Assembly: GCA_028023455.1 (NCBI GenBank)
Contig: JAQFVV010000112.1
Span: 1,424,001-1,488,000 of the forward strand
DNA: 64,000 nucleotides
Source: Epiperipatus broadwayi
Taxonomy: Eukaryota > Onychophora > Udeonychophora > Euonychophora > Peripatidae
Direction: 5' to 3'
The first letter of the stretch is position 1. The number at the start of each line of letters is the position of its first letter. Below are positions 1-11,710 of this stretch, piece after piece. The notes under the pieces were generated by a model, which did no database searches, was not told where the DNA came from, and worked only from the letters and a program-made list of their open reading frames with translations. The translations under genes were made by a program, and so were the position numbers.

Positions 1-480
1 TTGAAATGTTTATATATATATATAAGATTGAGTTAGCATTTAAGTCACATTTTTACTCTTCACAGTTTGTAAGATCGATTTTTAGAATTGTCCTGTAGAA
101 AAGACACTGCCTTGTAATAGTATTAAACAAATTTTACAGTTTTTATTACAATAGTTTTGTTTTTTGTTTTACAGAAGATCATTGCACTAATCAAAGTGTG
201 TGTATGTTACATATTGTTAATAAAATAATACATATTATGTATATAAACATTTATTAGCCTTATAAATAAGTATCTAACAAATAAACAGTACTCTTCCCCT
301 GATAGTATAGCTTATAAACATCACATGATCACCATTTCTTATTCTTGCTTGTAATGAAATTGTACTAAATTGTAATTATGCCTTCTCTGGGTCAGCATAT
401 CAATACTCATTTGACTTTCCCAGAATGTTTCATTAGCTTTATTCTTCAATTAAAACCAGCTAGATATCAGTTTACTATAA
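1..480. other. AT-rich non-coding spacer
   Basis: No open frame of note and no repeat that I recognise. Low-complexity AT sequence up to the tail of the SINE that follows. Confidence 0.5.
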
Positions 481-625
481 AAAATAAATAAATAATTGAT
501 TGATTGACTTTATTACTTGGGGGAGGGGGGTCACGAGAGGTTTGAGCGTGAGCCAACACTGGAATTTTTCAGAGAATCATGCACTCCAGAGTCTGACACT
601 ACCATTGTACTAAACCATGCAGGAG
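481..625 (-). mobile_element. tRNA-derived SINE, minus strand
   Basis: Read on the minus strand this begins with a tRNA-like head: box A-like TAGTACAATGGTAGTG, then TCAGACTCTGG. It ends in an AT tail containing the CAATAAAG-like segment found in the SINEs at 6.4, 36.4, 43.6 and 44.8 kb. The shared head and tail across five loci make a dispersed SINE the simplest call. The box B region is eroded, so the copy is probably old. Confidence 0.55.
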
Positions 626-3600
626 ATCAATTTAAAGATTTTTATTATTGGTAGATAGGTTGTTTGTTACCTAGCTACTTGTAAAAAAAAAATCTCTACA
701 TAATAACTAAATTTAAGATCCATTTGTAGACATGGTTAGTGAGTGTACTTACTGTTTCATAAGTGTGTTCAAATCATATACTTTATTTTAGCTTACTAAC
801 TTCACACTATTTTATTATTCCTCTTTATTTATTCTCAGCTGCTCTTAATTGAAGATTATGTATTTTTTTGTATTTCTTCCTTTCACTCTCTGCAATCCAT
901 TCTTTTCAAATATTTTTTTGTCCACATTTATTTTTATTTTTTTTCTATTTCTAAGAATATTCAGCAACATATTTTCAAAACCATAACCTTCAGTTATTAC
1001 CCTCTCATTATATTTGTATTTATATAAGTGTTTTCTAGTGGTAATGTAAGTGTGAATAATACAGTATTAGGACTTAGTTTGCAGTAAAATCTGCAGCCAG
1101 AAATTGTATTAAAGCATTAAGCAAATTGATATGTAACCATGAAAATTTACCTATGCAGAAGGATGTACACATTTAATATATTATTGTGTATATATAGATC
1201 ATATTTTCTGTTTGAAGACAATCTGAGATGACCAGGAAATATGATACTAGAATAAACCATAACACTTCATCACAGTCACTGGCTATAAAGCTAATACTTC
1301 CAACTACATTGATTTGTGTCATGAAAGGTCTGATACTAATTGACACCATTATAATTAATATTGTTTATTTTTCAGGTAAAACTGTCTGGATACTATCTTG
1401 TCCATCAGATTGAATGATTAGCTGGGTGGCAGACTGCTTAAACAACTTGTAAGCTTTATTGGTTTTGTTCCTCAAGTCATACACTATCCATTATACTAGG
1501 AGACACATTTAATAATTTATTCTAATGTTTTGAACTTGGTGCTTTGTTTCACAAATTATAAAGCCCAGATCTCAAATGATATGCACCATATATATAAATA
1601 ATCCATTAGTACCAATGGTTAATTGATTATTATAAATAAATTACATCACTACAAGCTTCATACTTAATGAATCAACAGAATATTAGCAATCTGTCACCAA
1701 GACACCACTACAATTAGATAGAGCAGGGTTACTTTTATAACAGGTTACTGATATTTTATTTGTTCTTTAAGCATAAGGAATGTGATGTAAATTGTTAGTA
1801 AGTGAATTGTATGACATAATCGCATAAACAAAAAGTTACAAATTTAATCTATTTATTTTTGAAAATATATATCATCTTATAATTGTATTAATTGTAATTA
1901 AAAAGAAACTACAATAGCATATGTTAGAAATTAGTATCTTGTTTTTTTATAGATCGTGACTTTCCAGTGGTAGAATTTGAACATATATATATCTTAATAA
2001 CCACACCTAATATTACAAGTACAAATTAAATCATTTTCTTAAAATCAACAACTTTAACAACCATAATATAAGAAACTAACACTTGTTATTTACTAACTTA
2101 TTTTCCAACAAATGATTCAATTATATTTGAATATCTCATATTTCCATTACACAACATTAATTATAAAACTGAACTATACTTTTATATCATCAGAAACTAT
2201 GCAAAACACTTACAACAGCCTTTTCTTTTTTCTTAGTCATTTCAGTAAATTACTTAATCTACTGATTTAAATTTCATCTTAATAGAAAATATAAACTTGC
2301 TGTTTATTCTAAGAATGAATTCAAATTAATTTTATAATAAGAACAATGTGATTCAAAGATATTATTATTTCTAATTAAAATATGATGCTCTTAATTAGCA
2401 TTACTTAAATAATTACAATTTATTTTAATAAATAGATAATTTAACAAGTTCTTCTTTATCATATTTCACATGATTTATGTGTCATGATATGAGTTTTGTG
2501 ATAAAAATAATTCTGAGCAGAAATAAAGCCATTAGTCTAAATTTATATCAACATATTTGTTTATTTGAATAACTATAACAAATTCTTAAATGTTATATAC
2601 TTTAATTAACTATAAAACACATATAACATTAAAATCTATGTACAATTATTTATATTGATACAATTTGTACATCTTACTTTAAACATTTACTAGCAAAAAT
2701 TTTTTTTATTGTATATATAAACACAATCTGATGTTTTGATTGTTCTGTAGCCTTCTTAAGAGTTATTCCTATTTCAATTTCTTAAAAATCCCCCCCCCCC
2801 CAAAAAAAAAAACTTTTTTGCCTCTGAAGAAGACTGCAGGGCAGTCAACACATTAGATTGTATATATACAATAATTTTTTTTTGCTAAAACATATTTGAA
2901 GTAAGAGATGCAAATTGTATTTATGTAAAATAATCCAGTTAAATAAAAGAAGTGGTAGGTTTAGAGACATTTGTGATGAATAACTGATGATAGAAATAGT
3001 TGCAAAGAAAAAGAAAGGCTTCTTTAATCTTTTGTTTAAGAGTATTGCCTTGTGCATAGTACGGGCATTGACAATTAGGAAAGAAAAGATTTAAGGATTA
3101 GATATTTTAGAAATATGAAGTAGAATGAAAGATATGTTATAATGATAACATTGGCAGTGAAAAGAATTAGTGAATAAATATTACTTTTTGAGGAAATTGT
3201 GGTGCGGAAGAGAATTTGCATTGGTCTTGAGTAGAAGAAGCTGTGAGATGAGTGAAGAATGAAAGAGCCTTATAAGAGAAATTGATATATGATATTAAGG
3301 TGATAAATAGTTAAAAGTTTTAAGAATTGTAGCAAGGTATGGAAATACACATATGCTTCCACGATAGTTTAACTTGAATATAAAGAAATAAATATGTCTG
3401 TTAGATGCACAAGTAGATAGAATAGTTTCAGCTTTGACTCTTAGTCCTCATTGGCAAAAGATGGGAATGTTATAGCACTAGACCATCTGGTGACCACTGA
3501 TTATTTAAGATTGCAGCAGTTGTTTTTTGAATAGAATGAATAGAACTGCTTGTGCTAAGCTCTGCTTTAGAGATGATGATTCTTGCTGGAAAAATTTCAT

Positions 3601-5518
3601 CGATCCATTATCTGTTTATTTCAGATTAATTTATACCGACTTTACATGAAATATCACTCTGGTGCTATATATGACAAATATTTTCTGTTTTTACATTTTT
3701 ATGTGTCTGGGCACTTTTATCACATCTCGGCTCATTCTTATACATGCAAGTCTTTTATGTATGCGCACGCGTGTGTATAATAAGCATAAAAATTCGGTTG
3801 AAATGGAGATCACATAATAAAATATATAAGGGTGGTGATATTTATTCAAGACCATTAAAAGATAAATAGAAAAAAAAAATGTCTGCAGGAACGATTCAGA
3901 ATAAAATCCAGATAAAAATATCAATGCCGGAATGATATGTGGGGTAGCCGGCGTCATCTTTACGCATCTTGATTTTTTTGTCCATTGCTGACAATTTATT
4001 TTATTTGACCCAATATTTGAGAGAATAGAAAAATATTGGCTAGTTCGTTAAATATGATTTTCTCTTTTCTTTCTTTACTGGAGGCATTAAAAAAAAAAAA
4101 GGTAAAATCCTCTTTAAATGATATGTTAAATATAAGGGTTCTTTGCGAGGAGGGGGATTTAAACGTATAGTATAAAAAGCGGGTTATTTTTGCCTGCACT
4201 CAAAGAACACATTCATTTTTTATAAACTGACAAGGAATCTCATCAAGGACTGATTAATCATTTATATCGTTGCAAATTAATTGCAAAAGAAAAAGAGCAA
4301 AGAAAAAATAACATCTGATGCAAAAACGAAAATGATTTAAAAAAAAAAAACCAACATCATACAAACAAATGAGAAAATAATTTTAAAAAATGTAAAAATA
4401 TTTACTCATCATCATTTTCAATCATTATCAGCCTTCTATACGATGAAGATCTAATTTAATCCAGTTTCTCCTATTAGTAGTAGTCTTTCCACATCACACC
4501 AAAAACTTCCTTATTTAATCCCTCCAACTCACATGCGGTTTCTTTCTAGGTCTTTTACGGTCTCCGAAATTTCGAAGGAAATAATATATATTTAATGTCC
4601 AAAATATGATCTTCATTTCATTCAGTGTTAATCCATTATCCAAATTTAATCGAGTTTCTTTGATCAGTAACTTCTCAACACATTGCTTCAGCAAACATCA
4701 TCTTTTAAGTCTTTAACTATCAACCATACCAGTCTCGACTATTTCATTCTTTTAATGATATCTTTTTGTTCTTTCACCTTGATCTCTCCTTAGTATTCCC
4801 AGCATATATCTTAAGTACAATAAATAAAATTACATAAAGACTTTCTTGTTTGTTTACAGAAGAAAAAATGCACCTTACTTGTGATTAATGATACATTGTT
4901 TTAATATTTTATTTTATTTTTGTTGTTACGATTGAAAGATTTAAATTCCTCTACATTTTGTTCTGAAATATGTAAAACAGCATAAAGGCTGAGCATGAGA
5001 AAGAAAGGAAAATGTAAAATTTGTGGATAGTTGTATTTTGATATTGTGGTTTGTTGTTATTATCTCTATAACTGTTTCTGATTGAACTTCAGTTTATTTA
5101 GTTAATTGTTATACTTCTAATGATTGGGTAAGAATGAATTCAAATGCAAATGTTAGAAAGAACTATGGATTCCTTTTATTAGTTTTATTAGTAGTTTTAT
5201 GTATAAAAATGTTCTCCGTATTTAATAATTTTTTTTAAATTTTGGCCAAAACAATTATAGTTGAAAACTATGTTGTGCTTTCATTTTAATATACAATAAG
5301 TAACAGTTAATTTGCTTTCCTTTTTTATCTAATACATGTGAAATACCATTAGTTTGGCAACAAATATTCCAATAATTTAAACTTGACAAAATTACAGTCT
5401 TTCAAGTTGTCACTACTGCCAGCATATTATTTTAACATAAGTTATCATTTTATTTGAGTGAAATTTTTTACATATACTTAAATATGCATGCATTTAAATA
5501 AATAATAAACACAGTACT
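626..5518. other. AT-rich non-coding spacer
   Basis: About 4.9 kb with only short, low-complexity open frames. A C12/A12 homopolymer pair lies near 2790-2812 and a short GC-richer patch near 3760-3960. I see no splice-framed coding segment, RNA gene or recognisable transposon. It may be intronic or intergenic; the sequence does not say which. Confidence 0.5.
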
Positions 5519-5906
5519 TCAATTAAATTATGAGCACTAGGAGCCCCTAGATAAGAAAAGCTTAAGTTTCATTGTTTGTCATAATATTATGCTAAGCTGC
5601 TTTTGATGTTTTGATTTTATGCTAGGAACACTTAGATAAGAAAAGCTTACATTTCAGCATTTGTTATAATTTTATGCTAAGCTGCTTTCGATATCTTAAT
5701 CTGATATCATATTTGAATATGATATCAGATCAAGATATCGAAAATGGCTTAGCATAATATAATAAACGTTGAAACTTAAGCTTTTCTTATCTAAGTGTTC
5801 CTAGCATATAATCAAGACATCAAAAGCAGCTTAGCATAATATTATAACAAACAATGAAACTTAAGCTTGTCTTATCTAAGTGTTCTTAGCGATTATAATT
5901 TAATTA
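5519..5906. repeat. Foldback element with two monomers per arm
   Basis: A long inverted repeat centred on about 5714 (CATATTTGAATATG). The left arm (about 5519-5713) and right arm (about 5716-5906) are close reverse complements. Each arm is itself two direct copies of a roughly 95-bp unit that contains TAGATAAGAAAAGCTTA and ends in TATGCTAAGCTGCTTT. The outer ends sit in TTAAATTAT-like sequence. No coding capacity. It looks like a foldback or MITE-type non-autonomous element. Confidence 0.7.
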
Positions 5907-6017
5907 AATTACAATTTGTGTAAGAAAAGTTAACATATATATAATAAACACATTACTGTAAATCATTAATATACTCAATTCATTAAATACTGTACCTATA
6001 AATTGAGTCTAATTATC

Positions 6018-6545
6018 CAGTGTTCAAACTTCTTATGAACTATCAAGCAGTGAAATCATTCCATTATATTTGCCCTTTGAGATTTAGTGTAATAGTAGAC
6101 TGGTAGACTCCAGAGATTTTTGGATTGATTATAGTACTGGAACTTCTAGTGTTCTAATCTTTTATGAATTCCCAAGTAATAAAACCATTCAATTATTTTT
6201 TGCCCTTATGTGGTTCAGTACAGTAATAAATTGCTTGATTCTGGGTCATAAGGATCTCAGAGCAATTTCAGTTGTTGGCATTTCAAATGCTCAAATTTCT
6301 TACAAACTCTCAAGCTACAAAGCTATTCAGTTATTTTTGGTCCTGTTGGTATAATAGTATCATCTAAGATTCCCACTCTTGTGACCCAAGTGAATTTATA
6401 GTTCACACTTCATGATTTTGTGCAGTGGTAGAGTGTCAGACTCTGGAATGTAGTCTCAAATCAGTTCCAGCTCTGGCTCTTCCAGGGTCGAGTTTCTTAT
6501 GAACTGCAGAGCAATAAAGCTATTTGATTATTTTTTAATACATTT
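6018..6545 (+). repeat. Head-to-tail array of about four degenerate SINE units
   Basis: Four related units follow one another on the plus strand. Their tails read CTTATGAACT..CAAGCAGTGAAA, then TTTATGAATTCCCAAGTAATAAAA, then CTTACAAACTCTCAAGCTACAAAG, then CTTATGAACTGCAGAGCAATAAAG, each followed by CTATTTGATTATTTT-like sequence. Between them are tRNA-like heads such as GCAGTGGTAGAGTGTCAGAC (about 6423) and GGTATAATAGTATCATCTAAG. The units are the same family as the single SINEs elsewhere in the window. SINEs are usually dispersed, so a tandem run is unusual. Confidence 0.6.
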
Positions 6546-9315
6546 TTTGTAAAGAAAATGGAAGGAAAAAAGTTAATCTCTAAATAAATGCATATGAAGT
6601 TTTCTGTAACAAAGTAAAAAAAAAAAATCTTATAAAATTTTTATTTTCCCAATTATAAAGATATAAAGATATTTTATTTATATAGAATATGCACTGTTAA
6701 TATACTTCTAATATATGCACAGATAGACTGCATTATTTTTTTACATGATTTTTATATAAGGGTCTCACAGTTGGGTTAAAATAGTTTCAGTGGCAAGTAT
6801 CACTTTAAAACATTTAATAGCAAAAACTTTCAGTGAACTTTATACTTCGAGTGTTTTTACAAATTAAAAATTTAATAATTTAACATTTTTAATTATAACT
6901 ATAATGCCTAAATGCCAGTAGCCATCTAACCAAGGGAAGAAAACTAATCTCTATTAAGATTTCTTATTGACGTAATAACCAAAAAATAAATTTATATTTT
7001 ATTTTTTTATAAAATTATTAAATATTTTTTCATAAGTATGTGATGTTTACATTTAGCTTTTGTTTGAATGTATTTGCTTTTTGGCAGAAAATTAAGCAGC
7101 TGAAAATTTGTGTGAAATCAATGGGCAATGCTTTTGTCAATAGCTTTAATTGTTGCTTTTTTTTCTGTGTATTTAATTGGAAAGTTGATTCTAATTTTTT
7201 TAATATTATTTTAGTTTTTAAGCATTAAATTTTATTAAAGTTTTCATAAACATAAAGATTTGGTTAGAAATGATTTTTTTCATTAACTTATATATATTTT
7301 TAGAGTGATGGTTGAAATAAAAATTGTTTTATTTTTGTTTATTATCTCTCCCAAAGTTGATATTTTTTTTTTTTTTAAACTTGTGCTTTTTATAAAATTT
7401 AATAAAATTATAAAGATTTGATTAAAAATAAGGTTTTTTTTATTATTGATGTTGAAAATTGCAATGGACGAAAGAATATAGGGAAAAAAAAGTGCAAATA
7501 AGAGTATGAATGTGCTCCAAAATAAAACAATTACAACTTTAATTCAAATACTCTTAATTTAAAAACTTGTATTATCTTGACATCATTATAAAATATTGTT
7601 TTATGTTTTGTGCTGACATAAATATTGATTTTTCCCATTGTTTGTATTTGTAATTCAAAATTGCATACGCTTGATCATCTGCATAAAGAAATGGTTTCTT
7701 TATTATAGTGAACTTCACCAAAAGTATACTCAGTTTTAAATTATAAAGAAGAAAGGAACCACTTTGTTATGAAAAAGAACCAACATATGTTCATTTGAAT
7801 GTTCTGTATTTTTTTAAAGCATTATATTGCTATTAATAAAATTAATTTTTATGATATACAAACAGATAATAAAATTAATGTCTATTTCAATTTTAATGAG
7901 GCAGTGGAAAATCCAATGTCAAATAAATCCCAGAACCAGGAATTTGGGTTTAATAATAGTCACCATGTATAAATATATATTACAATTACTAACTACTATT
8001 TACATTTAATATTAAGTTGCTAATGATAACATATGGAAACTTGGGGAAGAGAGTTAATTGTATATTGATATATATACACACACATTTTTTAATCTTAATT
8101 TGGCAAAATTAATAAATAAAAGTTAAAGAATCAAGAATACTATATGGATATAGAGCATAAAATAAATATTACTTTGAAACAACCAGTACATTATCATTGA
8201 TCAGACTATTAGAGTTTAATCAAAGTTACTTTTACCAAAAACTAAAAATTATTGGAAAAGATTATATAGAGAGAGCATTTTAAACATAAGATTATCAAAA
8301 TTTTTAATAAAGATAACTTGTATGCCTATTATCAACATTTATTTTTCAATTTAAAACTTTTTTCTTATGAAAACATTATTAATAGAATATTTAATCTAAT
8401 TGAGTATAATGTTCCTTCAGAGATAAGATAACATAATCAAGATTAATAATACATTTATAATTTATTCAATAATAAAAATAAACAGAAAAGATAAGTATAA
8501 CTGAAGTATATATTAGTAATTACTGTATCTGTATATATTTACCCAAAATTCATGCAAAATGAAAATAATGAATGTGCCACTTTTGCCAGTAATGGTGACT
8601 TTATTATTTTATTTCTATTTTTACAATCTGAATGTCAATACTCGTCTAACAATTGAGATTATCTTCTTGCTGTTTGATACTAATTTACTGACCATTATTG
8701 GATGGCTAGGTAGATAGGTTGTTTTTTTTAACTGAAAGAAAAAGTCAAGATATTTGAATCCCCCAGTTACATGCAGAATATTATCATCTCATTCTGGTTT
8801 GAATGTCTAGTTTTGAGATTTTCAGACTGGTAATTTTGACAATGCTCTAATTCACAAAGCCAATATGACCCCCTACAAATGAAATAGTATTTAATTATTT
8901 TTCTATGTTTATTTCAGTAGGTAGTTTGTAATGTTTACAATTACTGAAATTAAAATTGAAAGGAACACATTTTGATATTACTAAATGCAATTGAAAATGC
9001 TACAAGTGACTTTTAATAGTCTTCTTGCGCTAATTTATCTTAAGGTAGATATAAACATTAAAGAATATACAATTTAATTGCTAAAAGATAAGAACATGTA
9101 TTTACTTAGTCACTCTGTGATTCTTGAATGCTCACATTTTGTAGTTTTGTCTTTCCCTGGTTTATGCATTTGGAAGAGAACTAAATAATACATATTTTAA
9201 CCAAATATTGCTCTTGCTATTTATCTGATGTAATTTGCTATTATTTACCAGCTTACCACAATTTATTCTATATATTATGGTTCTGTGCATTGATACTTTG
9301 AATCCATCCATTAAT
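6546..9315. other. AT-rich non-coding spacer
   Basis: About 2.8 kb of AT-rich sequence with homopolymer tracts. The open frames here are low-complexity and show no recognisable domain. Confidence 0.5.
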
Positions 9316-9379
9316 AATGGTGTTGGTGATTTTTTTGATAATTTTAAAAATTATCAAAAAAAAAAAAATGGTGTTGGTG
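9316..9379. repeat. Short hairpin between 13-bp direct repeats
   Basis: AATGGTGTTGGTG occurs at 9316-9328 and again exactly at 9367-9379. Between them lies a 38-bp AT palindrome with core TTGATAATTTTAAAAATTATCAA. A hairpin flanked by a perfect 13-bp duplication resembles a tiny insertion with a target duplication, or a replication-slippage product. Confidence 0.6.
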
Positions 9380-10152
9380 GCAACAATAATGTTTATAAGT
9401 GCTATTGCTTTTGAGCACTTACTTGCAAGAATCACTCGATCATTCTATAAAAGCAAAAATATCATTGCAACATGATGTGGCCTTCTTTACTGATGAGCGA
9501 GGAATCTTACTCCTATGGGTGCTGGTCCCAAAATTTATTCTCTCTTTTTTTTTGTTAGATTCTATTAGTTTCATTTCTAAATAATTTAGCTTTATATTAT
9601 TCATAATTTTTTTTAAATCTAATGTTATTAATTTTTGTTATTAAATAATATAATCCTTTTGGCACATATACTTTTTTTTGTTTTGGCATTTTTTTGTATA
9701 TATTCATTTAAATGTTTAATTTTATATAATTTCAGTATTTCAATCTTTTATATTTATTTCATTGCCAGGGTATTTCTTTTATTGTAAAAAGATTTGTGAT
9801 AAAATAAATATATCTATTGTTCTATTGAGCAGTTATCCACTTATGAAACAAATAAAAATTGGAAATTTGTTAAAAAAAAAAAAAAACATTGAAATTTTTA
9901 TTTTCTAGTTCACATTGTATCTGCTAAGTGCAGACACCTTCTGTCTCAAAATATGTTTTGAGAGCAGCAATATAAAGAGTATTGAGTGTGGATGAAAGTA
10001 TAAATTGTGATTGAGAGAGTGAGTTATTTGAAAGATTGAAAATTTTTTGTGTTTAACTGTTTTAAAGATTTTCGTTTGCCATTTTAGGTATAGTAGTTTT
10101 TTTTTTTTAAAAAAAAGTTGTTCTTGTTGAATGTGTGTTAGTGTAAGGATAA

Positions 10153-10606
10153 TTTATAAAAAAGTTGAATGTAAATTAAATTTGTTTTAGTTAAGTTTGT
10201 TACTGAAAGTTTTTTTAAATTTTAAAATAGACATTTATTTTGAGAAAAAAGGCAACGTTTGGGAGCCTAACGTTAGAAAACACTTGGTTGTGGTTATAGT
10301 TTGATCATGTTTGGGAAAAAGTTTTTATTTTTTCTGTATAAGGGTGTGTGAAGAATAGGAGAGGTATTATAAAGAGGTACTTATAAAAAAAGTTGTATGT
10401 AAGTTTAATTCGTTTTAGTTAAGTTTGTTATTGAAGGTTTTTTTAAATTTTAAAAGAGACATTTATTTTGATAAAAAAGTTAATGTTTGGGAGGCCTAAC
10501 GTTAGAAAATAAGTGGTTATAGTTTGATCAAGTTTGGGAAAAAGTTAAAAAGTTTTTATTTTTCCGTATAAGGGTGTTTGAAGAATAGGAGAGGCATTAT
10601 AAAGTC
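10153..10606 (+). repeat. Tandem 228-bp duplication in LINE 5' UTR
   Basis: Two direct copies start at 10153 and 10381, giving a period of 228. Shared landmarks are GTTTTAGTTAAGTTTGTTA, GACATTTATTTTGA, CCTAACGTTAGAAAA, ATAGTTTGATCA and GAATAGGAGAGG. They are diverged by several percent. Duplicated 5' UTR monomers are known from mouse L1, where they carry promoter activity; here that role is inference. Confidence 0.75.
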
Positions 10607-10639
10607 AAATATACAATAGGTGAATTGAAAAATAAGAAT

Positions 10640-11636
10640 ATGGATTGTATTTGTATGGCACAGTGTATATACGATCGGCAGAAAGGAATTAGATGAGCAT
10701 TAGTAGAATGTACAGTGTGTGCTGAGGTGTATCATTTGAAATGTTTGAATAAGAATAGGAAGGATGTGACAGGTTTCTGGTTATGTAGTCAGTGTGTAAA
10801 TGTGATTAAAGAGGTAAGAAAGTGGTTTTTAAGTGTAGGTAGTCTAGAGAGAAAGTCAGAGGAGAGGGAGCAAAATGTATTTAAGGAAGATAGGACAGAG
10901 TATGGTTTTAGTGGAGTGACAGGAAATATGGGTGGAGAAAGTAGTAATGCAATGGAGATGGTTAGACAAAGAATAAGTAAGATAGAGGAAGAAGTGAAGG
11001 ATGTAGAAGTAAAATTAAAATTGTTAGAGACAAAGTGTGAGGAGATAAAGGAATTATTGAGTAAAAATGATAAGGAAGAAATGGATAAGGAGGTCCAGAA
11101 GATGGTAGAAAAGGTTACAGATGGAGTAGAGAAAGTAGATTATGAGACAGTGTTGATAGGAGATTCACTAATAAGAGAATGTGGGGATATAATTGCAAGG
11201 GAAAATAGAAGCAGGTATGTTAGAGTATGTATGCCTGGAGCAAAAATTAGGGATGTGACAGATAAAGTAAGAAAGCTAGGTAGTAGAGATGTATATGTTA
11301 TGGTAGGGACTAATAATTTGTTAGAGCCATCAGAGAGAGTAATGGATGAGTATGTAGAATTGATTAGAAATTTGAGGGAGATTAAAGGAAGAGTAGGGGT
11401 AGTTGGAGTATTAACAAGATTTGATAAGAGGTATTTGTTAGATAGAGCATATTCTATAAATGAGAGAGTGAAAAAATTATGTGAGAGAAATAATGTTGTG
11501 TTTGTGGATGTATGTATTGGATTGGTTTATTGGAAAGAGGGAGTTATATAGTAAAGATGGATTGCACTTAGGAAAACAAGGAAGTGAAGTTTTAGGGAGT
11601 TTGATATTTAAAGAATATAATTCGGGAAACTTTTAA
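10640..11636 (+). pseudogene. LINE ORF1: PHD finger plus SGNH esterase, broken
   Basis: ORF1 starts at the ATG at 10640 (MDCICMAQC). The N-terminus is a PHD-like zinc finger: early Cys pairs, then ECTVC, a C-x4-H-x2-C segment (CAEVYHLKC) and WLCSQC. The codon at 10694-10696 is TGA, placed where the finger expects a cysteine, so the frame is closed after 18 residues. A charged, coiled-coil-like Glu/Lys region follows (about 10960-11130), then an SGNH/GDSL esterase: LIGDSLIRECG with the nucleophile Ser, the glycine block, and VMVGTNNL. The last catalytic motif, DGLHL, lies after a frameshift near the G run at 11539-11541, and the shifted frame stops at 11634-11636. In CR1 elements ORF1 is an RNA-binding or chaperone partner of ORF2; the role of the esterase is not settled. 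This copy cannot make intact protein. Confidence 0.8.
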
Positions 11637-11710
11637 AGGGGGGTGGGCTTTTAAATTGTAATATTATCAAAAACAAGACGAATGGAGGGGATATAAGAAA
11701 TAAGCAAAAG

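Noticed and set aside
9489-9535. CTGATGAGCGAGG as a further hammerhead core
   Set aside because: No stem II pairing leading to a GAAA, and no stem I partner.
10715-11551. Starting LINE ORF1 at the GTG at 10715
   Set aside because: The zinc finger continues upstream in the same frame to the ATG at 10640, through a single TGA at 10694.
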